64,000 nucleotides of DNA from Dictyobacter arantiisoli (GCF_008326305.1 NZ_BIXY01000007.1:55143-119142); one strand, 5' to 3'. Positions 26,545-36,710 are shown, counted from the stretch's first letter. The notes: a model not told the origin generated them from the letters alone. Numbers and translations are program-made.

Positions 26545-28281
26545 ATGTATCAGAAATTTGATGTGGTGATTGTTGGTTCCGGCGGCGCTGGATTAATGGC
26601 AGCAATGCAATTGCCAAATGCTAGCGTGGCGGTCCTGACCAAGGTCTATCCTACCCGCTCACATACGGGGGCCGCTCAAGGAGGCGTCGCCGCGGCGCTG
26701 GGAAATCAGGAAGAAGATCACTGGAAGTGGCATATGTACGATACCGTCAAAGGCGGCGACTATCTGGTCGATCAGCCTGCGGCAGAGATCCTGACCCGCG
26801 AAGCTATCGATGCGGTCTACGAGTTGGAGCATCGCGGCCTACCCTTTAATCGCACGGAAGATGGTCGGATCGATCAGCGCCGCTTCGGCGGTCATACGCG
26901 CAACTATGGTGAAGGTCCAGTGCGCCGTTCCTGCTATGCAGCCGACCGCACCGGCCATATGATCCTTCAGACCATGTATCAGAACGCCATTAAAAATGAA
27001 GTTCGTTTCTTCAATGAATTCCTGGTCCTGGACCTGCTGGTCAATGATGGACAGGCCTGTGGAGTGGTCGCACTGGAGATTCGCACTGGCGAGATCCATA
27101 CCTTCCACGCCAAAGCCATTCTCTTTGCAACTGGAGGCTATGGACGGGCATGGCGCGTCACCAGCAATGCCTTCGCCTGTATGGGCGATGGGATGTCGAT
27201 TGCTTACCGCCGTGGTGTCCCTTTGCAGGACATGGAGATGTATCAGTTCCATCCCACCGGCATCTATAAAGTGGGCGTACTGCTCAGCGAGGCGGCACGC
27301 GGTGAGGGTGGCAAACTCCTCAACGGCAAGGGCGAATACTTCATGGAACGCTACATGCCGACGCTGAAGGATCTGGCTCCTCGTGATATCGTGTCACGCT
27401 GTATTGTCCAGGAAATCAAAGATGGTAATGGCGTGGATGGTAAGGATTATGTCTATCTGGATGTGCGCCATCTGGGAGCGGAGAAGATCGCCGAGAAGTT
27501 ACCGGATATTACTGACTTTGCGCGTAACTATCTGGGTGTTGAGCCAATCACCGAGCCTGTGCCGATCCAGCCGACGGCCCACTACGCCATGGGAGGCATT
27601 CCTACCGATACCGATGCGCGTGTTGTAATCGATTCACAGTGGACCCCCATGCCAGGCTTCTATGCTGCTGGTGAGGTTGCCTGTGTCTCCGTCCACGGCG
27701 CGAACCGCCTGGGTACCAACTCCCTGGTAGATCTGATCGTCTTTGGACGCCGTGCCGGCAAACATATGGCCCAATTTATCCAGGAAAACGACTTTGCTCC
27801 CCTGCCAGAGCATCCCGAAGACGCTTCCCGCGAATACATCGATCATCTTTACAGCTCAACCGGTGGTGAATCAGCGGCACGTATCCGCTCTGAACTCCAG
27901 AATGAAATGATCGATAATGTCTTCGTCGAGCGCACGGACAAAGGACTGCGCCACGCGCTGGATGAGATTGCTGGCTTACAAGAAGCTTATCAAAACGTAC
28001 AACTCCAGGATAAGGGCAAAACATTCAATACCGAGTTAGTGGAAGCCGTCGAACTGCGCTTCTTACTCGATTGTTCAGAGGCCACCATCCACGGTGCCCT
28101 GGCGCGTACCGAGAGTCGTGGAGCCCACTTCCGACTGGATTATGAGAAACGCGACGACGTCAACTGGCTCAAGCACACGCTGGCCTACCGAGGCACTCAA
28201 GCCCACGATGTCCGCCTGGATTATAAAGACGTGATCCTTATCGAAGATCCGATCTTCAAGCCTAAGGAACGCAAATACTAG
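26545..28281 (+). CDS. sdhA: Succinate dehydrogenase flavoprotein subunit
   Basis: The catalytic subunit of complex II: oxidises succinate to fumarate with covalently bound FAD, on the cytoplasmic side. Visible are the FAD loop GSGGAGLMAA (residues 11-20), the flavin-linked His in RSHTGAAQGG (His41), the substrate motif HPTGIY (about 233-238), RGEGGKLLNGKG, and the C-terminal FAD motif HGANRLGTNSLVDL. Length 578 residues is normal. A GAGGATAA stretch precedes the ATG. It is 11 bp from sdhB. Confidence 0.97.
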   Translation: MYQKFDVVIVGSGGAGLMAAMQLPNASVAVLTKVYPTRSHTGAAQGGVAAALGNQEEDHWKWHMYDTVKGGDYLVDQPAAEILTREAIDAVYELEHRGLPFNRTEDGRIDQRRFGGHTRNYGEGPVRRSCYAADRTGHMILQTMYQNAIKNEVRFFNEFLVLDLLVNDGQACGVVALEIRTGEIHTFHAKAILFATGGYGRAWRVTSNAFACMGDGMSIAYRRGVPLQDMEMYQFHPTGIYKVGVLLSEAARGEGGKLLNGKGEYFMERYMPTLKDLAPRDIVSRCIVQEIKDGNGVDGKDYVYLDVRHLGAEKIAEKLPDITDFARNYLGVEPITEPVPIQPTAHYAMGGIPTDTDARVVIDSQWTPMPGFYAAGEVACVSVHGANRLGTNSLVDLIVFGRRAGKHMAQFIQENDFAPLPEHPEDASREYIDHLYSSTGGESAARIRSELQNEMIDNVFVERTDKGLRHALDEIAGLQEAYQNVQLQDKGKTFNTELVEAVELRFLLDCSEATIHGALARTESRGAHFRLDYEKRDDVNWLKHTLAYRGTQAHDVRLDYKDVILIEDPIFKPKERKY

Positions 28282-28292
28282 AGGAGTTTGTC

Positions 28293-29000
28293 ATGAACAT
28301 ACTGGTACGTATTAAGCGTTACGATCCTGAACGCGATGCCAAGCCATATTGGGATGAGTTCCGTGTCGACGTCGAACCTATCGACCGCTTATTAGACACC
28401 CTCAATACCATCAAATGGACCATGGATGGCACGCTGACGTATCGCCGTTCCTGCGCGCATGGAGTCTGCGGCTCGGATGCAATGCGCATCAACGGGCGCA
28501 ACCGCCTGGCCTGCAAAGTACTGATGCGTGACGTAGGCAAAAAGGTCACCATCGAGCCCATGCTCGGTTATTCCGTCATCAAGGACCTTGTCATCGACAT
28601 GGATCGCTTCTTTGATAAGTATCGCTCCATCAAACCCTACCTGATCACGCACGATAACGAACCGGGGACCGAGCGGCTACAATCCCCCGAGCAACGCGCC
28701 ATCTACGACGAAGGCACCAAATGCATCCTCTGCGGAGCCTGCACAGGATCATGTCCCTCCATCTGGGGAAATCCCGACTGGGTAGGACCGGCCTCCATCG
28801 TCAACGCGCACCGCTTCATTTTCGACAGCCGCGACCAGGGAGGAGCTGAACGCCTGAACCTGCTCAGCAACAAAGACGGCGTCTGGCGCTGCCGCACCAT
28901 CTTCAACTGTGCCGACGCCTGCCCACGCAACATCCCGGTCACCGACCTGATCGAACAGGTCAAACGCGCCATCGTCTACGGCGGCCCCGAAGAAGCTTAA
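28293..29000 (+). CDS. sdhB: Succinate dehydrogenase iron-sulfur subunit
   Basis: Passes electrons from SdhA to quinone. The N-terminal ferredoxin part shows the 2Fe-2S ligands in CAHGVCGSDAMRINGRNRLAC, of which CAHGVCGSDAM is distinctive (about residues 52-72). The C-terminal part has the 4Fe-4S motif CILCGACTGSCP and the 3Fe-4S motif CRTIFNCADACPRNI. Length 235 residues is normal. GAGGAG precedes the start. It is the last gene of sdhCDAB, followed within 3 bp by a 29-bp stem terminator. Confidence 0.97.
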   Translation: MNILVRIKRYDPERDAKPYWDEFRVDVEPIDRLLDTLNTIKWTMDGTLTYRRSCAHGVCGSDAMRINGRNRLACKVLMRDVGKKVTIEPMLGYSVIKDLVIDMDRFFDKYRSIKPYLITHDNEPGTERLQSPEQRAIYDEGTKCILCGACTGSCPSIWGNPDWVGPASIVNAHRFIFDSRDQGGAERLNLLSNKDGVWRCRTIFNCADACPRNIPVTDLIEQVKRAIVYGGPEEA

Positions 29001-29002
29001 TT

Positions 29003-29065
29003 ATTACGCCACCAAAAACATAGCCCTCGCCATTTCGGCGAGGGCTATGTTTTTGGTGGCGTAAT
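29003..29065. terminator. Long-stem terminator after sdhB
   Basis: A perfect 29-bp stem (arm ATTACGCCACCAAAAACATA...) with a 5-nt loop ATTTC begins 3 bp after the sdhB stop. It is far longer than a normal intrinsic terminator and lacks a T run. Confidence 0.75.
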
Positions 29066-29460
29066 AGCAATAAATTATGACAAAGATTGGTTCTGTAACT
29101 CTTTGCTATCGTACAACAGCAAAGGTAAGCCATCCCTCCCAGGGCCTCATCCTTCGCGGTCTGGGCCCCTTTCTTCCCAAGCAGAGAAGGGCCCGATCCC
29201 TTGTGGTCGGGCTCTGTTGCTCGCACGCTCAAGTACGCTCCATCACCCCCAAATTGTTCATGTATTTTGATACTTCAATTCAGATTTTGCCTGCAATAAC
29301 TCTCTATTTCTGCCAAGAGACAAAATATTATAGTATTGCTATTGCCGAGCTTTTTATGTAAAATAAAAGATAGAGATACATACATATTTATTTTTTATAC
29401 ATTTGTAAAAACATCTATAGTTAAAGCCCGCCAGAGAGGCTTGTTATCTCTGAAAAAATA
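29066..29460. other. 395-bp spacer
   Basis: No gene is seen. A weak hairpin with GCCCGA/TCGGGC arms lies near 29191-29212. The last 150 bp are AT-rich and likely contain the promoter of the gene at 29461. Confidence 0.4.
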
Positions 29461-31194
29461 ATGCAAACACCATCATCTGAATCTACGCCATCACTTCCCA
29501 ATGCAGAAGAAAGAACAGCTCATTTTTCCTCAGCAGAGACAGAAGTAACAGTACCATCAGAAGCCGCCTTCGCTTCTCAAGCAGAGAAAACTGTAGCAGA
29601 TCAGGATACACATCCTACCTCAACGCAGCCCTCTCCCAGTCAACAAGAGGCTTTCCCAATAGCGGACACGGATGCCGTCACACTATCTTCATCAACATTA
29701 AGCACGCCGGATGCTGCTACATCCCTGGATCAAACGGTGGTCAGGCCAATAGCATCAGAAAATATGAATGTTGTTATCCCACCTCCGCCTCCTGGCATAC
29801 CCTCAACAGGAATGCCCTATCAGGGATCGAACTACTATCCACCGCTGGAACAACCGGTCTTTTATGCAACTCAGCAAGCCAGTACGCCAGCCCAAAAACA
29901 GGTCCCTGGTATTGCACGACCCTTGCCAATATGGGCATTTGTGATTGGCATTCTGGTTATTATCATTGGTCTGGTAATTGTCTTCTTGACTACTGGTGAC
30001 TGGGCTGATGGTGATCTGACCACCTCTTTCGTCGCGTTAGGGCTCGCTGGCTTCCTGGCAATCGTACTGGGGATACGTGCAGTCTTTGGGCTGGCATCCC
30101 CGTATAATCCAATGCGCTTGCGACAATTGGTCAGTAGCGTCATGGTGATCTTGATCTTATGTGTCAGTAGTGGATCAGGTCTGATCGCTCATTCCTCGCT
30201 TCATGATGTGCAGGCGCACTATCTGGAAGGTCAGCAACAATGGGCACAGGCGCTTCAGGAATATCAATTGAATGGCGATAAAGCTCCTTCGAGCCTGGAT
30301 CTCGCACGTACCTATGATGAATGGGGTGAGGATCTCAGTCAACAGGGGAAGTATGAATCGGCAAGCAACAAATTTGATACCGTGATCAATCAGTTTACGA
30401 ATGCAACTAATGAGGTAATGCGCGCACAAACGGATGAGGTCAATAGTTATATGAACTGGGGCAAACAGGCTTTTCAGCAGCGCCGTTATGCTGACGCCTC
30501 AGACCATTTTGATATGGCGTTAAGCCTGAGCTATTGTACCAGCGATTGCCAGAAGCAAATAAGCCAGCTAGACGCAACAGCCTATTATAATACCGCCGAA
30601 GCGTCCCTCAAACAGTCTAACTATGCTGATGCAGCGACGGCTTTCGGCGTCGTGCAAACACGCTTTCCTCAATCGAAGGAAGCAGATCTACAGCATGTCG
30701 ATATGAGTAAAGCGCTGCTGGGTCAGGGCAAAGAGAATATTGTGGGCACATGCGCGACGGCAGTGCCTATTTACCAGCAACTGGCCAAGGATTTTTCGGA
30801 TACGGCGGCAGGGCAAGAAGCGAAAACGGCATTGAATGCTCCACAAACTGTCACCGGCCATTTTGAAGGACCCATTCCTCAGGCGAGCGATGGCTATGTT
30901 GAGGTGAATGCTGCACTCATGCAGAATCTTGTCGGCACCATGGGTCAAGCTGCTTTCTATCAACAACTGGCCACCAGCCCTACGGCAACCATTGCGAACG
31001 ATGGAAACTTTACCTTTAAAGGGGTCGCACAAGGAACGTACGATCTGGCCTGGGGTGTTAGCAAGAGCGATGGTAGCCAGTTCTATAGTTTCTATTACAA
31101 AAAAGACTCATTTAAACCAATCTACGTAGCTCAGGTTGGCCCATTATGTCCCTTCGACTTTGGTGATATTCCAGAACATATTGCTGTGAGTTAA
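29461..31194 (+). CDS. Large membrane protein with Ser/Thr-rich N-terminus and TPR-like outside domain
   Basis: A 577-residue protein I do not recognise. Residues 1-150 are low complexity (Ser, Thr, Pro, Gln, a PPPPPGIP run). Three membrane helices follow (about 160-182, 190-210, 222-242). Residues about 250-440 are helical repeats of TPR character (WAQALQEYQLNGDKA, ASNKFDTVINQF, YADASDHFDMALSL, YADAATAFGVVQTRFP). The last 110 residues look like a small beta-sandwich of the carboxypeptidase-regulatory kind (NFTFKGVAQGTYDLAW). The TPR part would be outside if the N-terminus is inside. No clear ribosome site precedes the ATG. A hairpin terminator follows. Confidence 0.7.
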   Translation: MQTPSSESTPSLPNAEERTAHFSSAETEVTVPSEAAFASQAEKTVADQDTHPTSTQPSPSQQEAFPIADTDAVTLSSSTLSTPDAATSLDQTVVRPIASENMNVVIPPPPPGIPSTGMPYQGSNYYPPLEQPVFYATQQASTPAQKQVPGIARPLPIWAFVIGILVIIIGLVIVFLTTGDWADGDLTTSFVALGLAGFLAIVLGIRAVFGLASPYNPMRLRQLVSSVMVILILCVSSGSGLIAHSSLHDVQAHYLEGQQQWAQALQEYQLNGDKAPSSLDLARTYDEWGEDLSQQGKYESASNKFDTVINQFTNATNEVMRAQTDEVNSYMNWGKQAFQQRRYADASDHFDMALSLSYCTSDCQKQISQLDATAYYNTAEASLKQSNYADAATAFGVVQTRFPQSKEADLQHVDMSKALLGQGKENIVGTCATAVPIYQQLAKDFSDTAAGQEAKTALNAPQTVTGHFEGPIPQASDGYVEVNAALMQNLVGTMGQAAFYQQLATSPTATIANDGNFTFKGVAQGTYDLAWGVSKSDGSQFYSFYYKKDSFKPIYVAQVGPLCPFDFGDIPEHIAVS

Positions 31195-31227
31195 ACAACA
31201 TCCCGCTCCATGCCAGAGTCAGATTCC

Positions 31228-31268
31228 TGTAGTGCAGATAAGATGCCAGACACCTTGTCTGCACTACA
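31228..31268. terminator. Bidirectional terminator
   Basis: A 15-bp stem TGTAGTGCAGATAAG with one G-T pair and an 11-nt loop separates two convergent genes. Confidence 0.65.
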
Positions 31269-31274
31269 CTCTCA

Positions 31275-31601
31275 TTATCTTATCGGTAGCTTTGCGAACC
31301 GTCGTGGCCGTGGGCTAGCTTTTATATCAGGAGTCTGTTCCTGTAATTGTAAAACCATCTGGGTAATGGACTCGTGTCGTTCTACTTCCGCATAGACACT
31401 CTCATGGGCGCTCGCTTCAATCTCCTGTCGCCGGAGCGTGCCCAGGGGTCCTTCTGCTTCAATAACCTGCTCCATCCATTGTATGCCACAGATACCACAT
31501 ATCCCATGGCTTGCCTCGTAGAGCTTGGGTAGTGGTTGAAGAGAGACACGCTCTCCTACACCATTAATCAAGCGCAGACACCAGGCACATTGACGCACCA
31601 T
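31275..31601 (-). CDS. Small Cys-rich (probable zinc-binding) protein
   Basis: A 108-residue protein with an N-terminal CAWCLRLIN and a second pair HGICGICGIQWMEQ about 30 residues later, which together can bind one zinc ion. The rest is helical and charged, ending with Pro-Arg. AAAGGA lies 9 bp before the ATG. Related short proteins with the same spacing of CxxC and HGICxxC occur in Ktedonobacteria and other bacteria, sometimes next to signalling genes; the role is unknown to me. Confidence 0.65.
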   Translation of the reverse strand: MVRQCAWCLRLINGVGERVSLQPLPKLYEASHGICGICGIQWMEQVIEAEGPLGTLRRQEIEASAHESVYAEVERHESITQMVLQLQEQTPDIKASPRPRRFAKLPIR

Positions 31602-32624
31602 ACATCCACATCCTTTCTCAACACAGCAGGTATCTCCTTGAAAAAAGGAGTCATTAACGGCAGTATAAAAATTGATAGAGATAGGTTTAACAAAACGCCT
31701 GTCCCTCTTCCAGTTCTCAGGGACAGCAAAAGCTTCTGAATACTATTTCTTTTTCGTTTCAACATTGATTGCATTACGTATTATTCACCTCTCCACAGCC
31801 AACATCCAGGGGACAGCTCATTTCAAACATTAAATTGGCAGCACGAAATCACTCAACCTGATGAGGCAAGAGCAATGGTACATGAGATTTGCTATGGCAC
31901 GTATAAACCTGTAGTAGTACACCATATATTCACTTCCATCCTCCAATAATCCATTTGCCGATCCTGTACGCTGTCAGTCTTCATTTCATGTGGACGTGCT
32001 CTAGCAGGCAGAGTATTGATGCACTTGCAAACACTCATACGCTAACATGAACAATAGCACATGCACTATTTCGCTTCTGGAAAGCTTATCTGTATAGCAA
32101 GCCATCAATAATAGCTTTCGCACAGACGGAATAGAAACGTCAAATGATCAGTTTCCCCTATCTATTATAATCAATTCGCAGCCATTTATGGACGATTCCT
32201 ACACGAATTTGCTGCTTCTTCGCAAAACATCTACCTGCACAAGAAACGAAACATACGCGTGGCAGCACATAAAGAAACGGGCGAGATTTTTAATTTAGAG
32301 TATGTGTTAATTGAATAGACGAAGTATCAGTGCATTTGTCACACCAAAACAAGTAAGCAGCATATAATATTAATTAAATCCTAATAAATTGAATCATCCT
32401 CAATAAAGCTTTGATTCTATCCTACAAATGCTATCATAGATCTCCTGTCTATTAAATCTCCAGAGGAAGCAACATTTATAGGATTTGTATAACTTGAGAA
32501 CAAGCATATTTAACACGCATTGTGTGCTATACTATTCAACAATATACATGTCTCACAGCATCTCCAGGTATCCAAGTATCATCAGGGGATATAGCGAGTA
32601 GCGCAACACCCAAAGGAGTTTTTT
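31602..32624. other. 1-kb AT-rich gene-free spacer
   Basis: Only short frames without ribosome sites are present on both strands. Small hairpins occur at 31632-31652 (CTCCTT/AAGGAG) and near 31700 (CTGTCCCT/AGGGACAG). It is the longest empty stretch in the window and may hold a regulatory RNA or decayed DNA, but nothing can be named. Confidence 0.4.
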
Positions 32625-33836
32625 ATGAGTCGTATCCCTTGGAAGTCTGGTATGCCAATGTCACTGTGTAGCTTGCTTCTCAGCCTGCTCTTACTCACAG
32701 GCTGTGGTAGTAGCGCTCACACTACGGATAAAAGCCAGGCAACTCCAATCCCTACAGCAGCGCCCCCCACCACGGCTTCCACAAACGTGGGGCCAGGACA
32801 ACATATTCTAAATACGATGGCCCAGCGACTCGACGCCGCCAGAACGTTGCATGGACGTTTCAGTCTCAACAGTTCGGTAGCAACGATGAATGGCACCGTT
32901 GAGACCGAGCTATGGAAAAACGCTCCCAACCAGAGCCGTACTGAAGTCCTGCAATCAACGCTGAATCGTGTCAGCACAGGTTCAATCGCGGTCACCGATG
33001 GAAAACATATCTGGCAGTATGATGCCGCTAAAAAAATTGTCTATACCAGTCTGGTCACAAATAATGCGTCCACACCTGATACACAAAGCAAAGGGATTGC
33101 CGGGGCTGCGGGTGGTGAGAGTCAGACGTTATTAAATATCATCCAAACCATTTTTGATCATAGTAACGGCACATTGCGCTCACCATCCACATCAATTAAC
33201 GGCAAAAACGCTGCCGATATTCATGTTGTACCTCAGGCGGATGCTGCCAGTAGCGGTGCGACCAACTTTAATTATAGTGGAGAGGTCTACATTGACACTC
33301 ACAACCAGTTACCCCTCAAGGTCGTACTGAACATCAACAACCTGGGCACCGTCACCGTGACGATTCCACAGTTAGATCTCAATCCTCCCCTGGATGCCCA
33401 TCTCTTTAGCTTTAGTGCTCCTGCGGGCACCAGTACGCGTCCGCTTACGGATAGCACGAATAGCCAGAACGCAAATACAACAGGCACACTCACGCTGGTC
33501 CAGGCGCAAAGACAGGCCGGCTATCATCTGCTAAGCATTCCCGGGGATCACAGTGAGTACACGTTGAATGGGGTCATGGCACTGGGTTCACCCGGCCTGC
33601 AAACCTTTACTCTCAACTATATGAAGGGCAACCAGACATTCACGCTTGCGGAAGGTAAAACGCTGGCGAATCTTCCCGGCCAGGGACAGGCAACGTCGGT
33701 GCGTGGAACACAGGGAGCTATTTCCACCCGTAACGGTCTACTTACCCTTGCCTGGACTGAAAACGGTCTGGGATTGCATCTGACCGGTACGCTCACCAAT
33801 GATGAGGCGCTCCAGATCGCTCAGTTGCTCAATTAG
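32625..33836 (+). CDS. Lipoprotein with LolA-like and DUF4367-like regions
   Basis: A 403-residue exported lipoprotein: signal peptide with lipobox LLLTGC (Cys about residue 27), then a Pro/Thr linker. Residues about 60-270 resemble the LolA/LppX half-barrel used to carry lipids or sense the envelope (ELWKNAPNQSRTEV, GKHIWQYDAAKKIVY, INGKNAADIHVV, LPLKVVLNINN). Residues about 290-403 resemble DUF4367 (GYHLLSIPGDHSEYTLNGV, LAWTENGLGLHLTGTL). This pair of domains occurs in proteins linked to sigma-factor control in Gram-positive bacteria; no sigma gene is next to it. AAGGAG lies before the ATG. Confidence 0.75.
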   Translation: MSRIPWKSGMPMSLCSLLLSLLLLTGCGSSAHTTDKSQATPIPTAAPPTTASTNVGPGQHILNTMAQRLDAARTLHGRFSLNSSVATMNGTVETELWKNAPNQSRTEVLQSTLNRVSTGSIAVTDGKHIWQYDAAKKIVYTSLVTNNASTPDTQSKGIAGAAGGESQTLLNIIQTIFDHSNGTLRSPSTSINGKNAADIHVVPQADAASSGATNFNYSGEVYIDTHNQLPLKVVLNINNLGTVTVTIPQLDLNPPLDAHLFSFSAPAGTSTRPLTDSTNSQNANTTGTLTLVQAQRQAGYHLLSIPGDHSEYTLNGVMALGSPGLQTFTLNYMKGNQTFTLAEGKTLANLPGQGQATSVRGTQGAISTRNGLLTLAWTENGLGLHLTGTLTNDEALQIAQLLN

Positions 33837-33839
33837 CAA

Positions 33840-34330
33840 TACCACTTCAAGAGGAGGAATGAGGGCGGTTACGGTTGGTTTTGCCGATCCACCCATTTAG
33901 GGCAATACCGCTTCAAGAGCGTGAATGTGGAAGAAAAACGTAGGTGCGACCAAGGCCGCACCTACTCCAACAAATGGAGGTGAAGCAAGAACTCCCTGCC
34001 TGCTGACGGAGTCTGGGTACGGATCCTGGCGTGCTTGCAAGCGTTTTTTTGGGTGCACGACCATACCGCTTCATGAAGAGGAATGAAGGCGAGTGGAGCC
34101 ATCCGTAGGAGCCACCCTTCACGGGTGGAGGGCCACGACCCTCTCGCACTGGCCCGCCTTCCCGCCTGCTCTGGGGCGGCTTTGGGGCGCAATGGCAATG
34201 CCCCTCCACCCGTGAAGGGTGGCTCCTACGGATGCATCGGCGTTCCCCATGCTCCCTCTTTCCATTCATTCCTCGTTATTGAAGCGGCATTGCCCGTGAA
34301 AGGTGGCTGCTACGGGTCCTACATTGGCAT
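33840..34330. repeat. Intergenic repeat cluster, family 3, with 31-bp inverted repeat
   Basis: The spacer contains at least four partial copies of one unit: versions of AATACCGCTTCA(A/T)GA and its complement at both ends, TTGCCCGTGAA(A/G)GG, GGCTCCTACGG and AAAAACGTAGGTGCG. A perfect 31-bp inverted repeat (34101-34131 and 34203-34233; arm ATCCGTAGGAGCCACCC...) encloses 71 bp. A related single copy is at 2990-3110. It looks like nested insertions of a short mobile repeat. No protein frame is credible. Confidence 0.75.
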
Positions 34331-34367
34331 TCATCCCTGGCATTGCAAATAATTGGGTGAGAAGACC

Positions 34368-35309
34368 TTAGTTTTGGGCCAGGGTATCGTGCACCACGGC
34401 TGCTAGCGCTTTGATGAATAAAGGACTGGTATTCAGGGATTCGATACGGGCAAATTGGATACCATGCTCCTCGGCCTGTTCGCGGGCGCCAACCTCAATA
34501 TCATAGAGAATTTCTAGATGGTCGGCCAGAAATTGGACGGGAGCAATTAAGACATGCCCCTTGCCTGCTGCCTGGAGTTCCGGCATGACATCCGCGAAGT
34601 CCGGCTTCAACCATTCTTCGGGAGTATGTCCGGCGCTCTGATAACAGAACATCCAGCGCTCATCAGACAGGCCAGCACGTCTGGCAATCTCTGCGGCGGT
34701 CTCTTTAAGATGGTTGATATAATCTGGTTCGTTTTCGATCACACGCTTTGGCATGCTATGGGCGGTCAGGAGTACAGGCACATTGGCACGTACATCGGCC
34801 GGGAAGCGTTCCAGAGCCTCCAGTACGCGCTCAGCAACAGCCTGCAAGAAGAAGGGCTGCAAATGCCAATCGGTCGAAATCTTGAGCGCTAAACCGTCCT
34901 GCTGCAGGTTGCTATAGGCTTTCTGTAATGTCTTAATATAGCCACTCATGATGATAGGCGAGTATTGGGGTGACATAATAATGCCAACGAGCGTCTGCGC
35001 TCCAGTAGCCGTTTCCGCCACCATATCAGGAATAAAGGGAGGCGAAAAGCGCATGCCAGCTGTGACATGATAGGTCGTGCCATCGGCACTGCTGCTATTC
35101 AATTCTTCCTCAAGTGCCTGAGCCTGCTCACGCGTGATGCGGATCAATGGGGAACCACCAATCAAGGAATAGCGCCGTCGGAATTCGGTCAGGACCTCTT
35201 CGGTTGGTGGACGACCACCATAGACATTGGTAATATAAGCAGGAATATCATCCAGGGTAGCAGGCGAACCATATGTCATTAACATGACACCAACATGTTT
35301 ATTTGTCAT
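34368..35309 (-). CDS. hemH: Ferrochelatase
   Basis: Inserts iron into porphyrin at the end of haem synthesis (protoporphyrin, or coproporphyrin in the Gram-positive-type route). The sequence opens MTNKHVGVMLMTYGSP, and contains the product-binding YSPIIMSGY region and the catalytic His in LLTAHSMPKRVIENE. Length 313 residues fits the short bacterial form; no iron-sulfur C-terminus. The ATG at 35309 has AAAGGGA 7 bp upstream. It starts 12 bp after hemE, so the two are one operon. The oxidase step (hemG, hemY or a coproporphyrinogen oxidase) is not in the window. Confidence 0.94.
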   Translation of the reverse strand: MTNKHVGVMLMTYGSPATLDDIPAYITNVYGGRPPTEEVLTEFRRRYSLIGGSPLIRITREQAQALEEELNSSSADGTTYHVTAGMRFSPPFIPDMVAETATGAQTLVGIIMSPQYSPIIMSGYIKTLQKAYSNLQQDGLALKISTDWHLQPFFLQAVAERVLEALERFPADVRANVPVLLTAHSMPKRVIENEPDYINHLKETAAEIARRAGLSDERWMFCYQSAGHTPEEWLKPDFADVMPELQAAGKGHVLIAPVQFLADHLEILYDIEVGAREQAEEHGIQFARIESLNTSPLFIKALAAVVHDTLAQN

Positions 35310-35321
35310 CAATCTATCCCT

Positions 35322-36398
35322 TTATCTTTGTGTTGTTTCATGTACAGCATCGACCAACTGCCGCAATAGACCGGGATCAGCGGCAGCGGGAATTCCATGT
35401 CCCAGGTTAAATATATGGCCCGAGCGATTGGCAGCGCGGCGTAATACATCGTGCATACCAGCTTCCAGGACAGGCCAGGAGGTCAGGAGCAAGGTGGGGT
35501 CCAGATTGCCCTGAATACCACGTTCGAGTCCAATACGCTCCCAGGCTTGATCCAGCTCGACGCGCCAATCCACGCTAATCACATCGCCGCCGGCCTCAAC
35601 CAATACTTCGAGTAACGCCGCCGTGCCAGTTCCAAAATGGATTGCTGGAGCGCCAGCCTGTTTGACGGCGGCAAAGATACGCTGTGTATAGGGTAAAACA
35701 AATTGGCGGTACATAGCAGGACTCAGCATGCCGATCCAGCTCTCAAAGACCTGGATCACCTGAGCACCGGCGGCAATCTGCGCCAGCAGATAATTTGTGA
35801 CAACGGTCGAGATTTTCTCCATCAAACGCTGCCAGAGTGCGGGCTGACTATACATCAATGCCTTGGCCGTGGCATAATCGCGCGAAGGCTTGCCCTCAAT
35901 CAGATAGCAGGCCAGCGTAAAAGGCCCACCAGAGACACCAATCACAGCCTGTTTTCCCTCTAACTCATGCCGTACCAGACGAATCGCAGAGAGAATGTAA
36001 GGCACCGACTCCTCGATATCCATGATACGCAAGGCCTCAACATCCCGTGCGGAACGGACAGGATTGTGAATTACCGGTCCTTCGGTACGGAGCTCAAAAT
36101 CAATGCCCATCCCCTCAAGCGGTAACATGATATCGGCGTAGAGAACCGCACCATCCACGTGAAAGCTTTGAACAGGCATCAATGTCATCTGAGTACACAA
36201 CTCAGGCGTCTTGGTCAGCGTCAGCACATCGTATTTATCGCGTAACGCCTGATAGCCCTGAGAACTGCGTCCCGCCTGACGCATAAACCAGATGGGGGTT
36301 GCATCAGGTTGCTCATGCCGACATGCCGCCAGGAAACGCGCTACACCAGTAGCTGGCCGGGTAGACATTGGAACAGACGACGCGCTATCTTGTTGCAT
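35322..36398 (-). CDS. hemE: Uroporphyrinogen decarboxylase
   Basis: Removes four carboxyl groups from uroporphyrinogen III to give coproporphyrinogen III. Family signatures are visible: PIWFMRQAGRS near residue 40 (the Arg residues that hold the substrate), YADIMLPLEGMG, GGPFTLACYLIEG and HFGTGT. Length 358 residues is normal. The ATG has GAAGGA 6 bp upstream. It leads the hemE-hemH operon. Confidence 0.96.
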   Translation of the reverse strand: MQQDSASSVPMSTRPATGVARFLAACRHEQPDATPIWFMRQAGRSSQGYQALRDKYDVLTLTKTPELCTQMTLMPVQSFHVDGAVLYADIMLPLEGMGIDFELRTEGPVIHNPVRSARDVEALRIMDIEESVPYILSAIRLVRHELEGKQAVIGVSGGPFTLACYLIEGKPSRDYATAKALMYSQPALWQRLMEKISTVVTNYLLAQIAAGAQVIQVFESWIGMLSPAMYRQFVLPYTQRIFAAVKQAGAPAIHFGTGTAALLEVLVEAGGDVISVDWRVELDQAWERIGLERGIQGNLDPTLLLTSWPVLEAGMHDVLRRAANRSGHIFNLGHGIPAAADPGLLRQLVDAVHETTQR

Positions 36399-36675
36399 AG
36401 ATGTTCCTTCTAAAATTATTCTCGCCCTTCAATCAACCAGAATGTCTTACATATCATAGCGCGACCAAATCAATCCTGGCAACGGCAAATCTACAAAGAA
36501 TCTGTAGAAATCTCAATTTTCCTACAGAATTTTCTTTTTTTATAGAGATAAAAAATCAATCATACTAAGCGGCAATTTGAGAGAGCTTGAAGTGGGTAAA
36601 GCTGGCAATAGCAAGGTTAGAATCCTTGATGTGCTAATTTTTAATGACCGGTCCCTTGCTATTGGGATCTTACTA

Positions 36676-36710
36676 CTCGCTCGCAGGCGGGTAAGCGGCC
36701 TGCGAGCGAG
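36676..36710. terminator. Terminator after the second Ser/Thr kinase gene
   Basis: A 13-bp stem CTCGCTCGCAGGC with a 9-nt loop lies just beyond the kinase stop on the minus strand and within the 330-bp spacer before hemE, which holds no gene. Confidence 0.6.

Noticed and set aside
36580..36660. Possible tRNA-like sequence upstream of the second kinase terminator
   Set aside because: The GGTTAGAATCC word resembles a T arm but no acceptor or anticodon stem can be formed.
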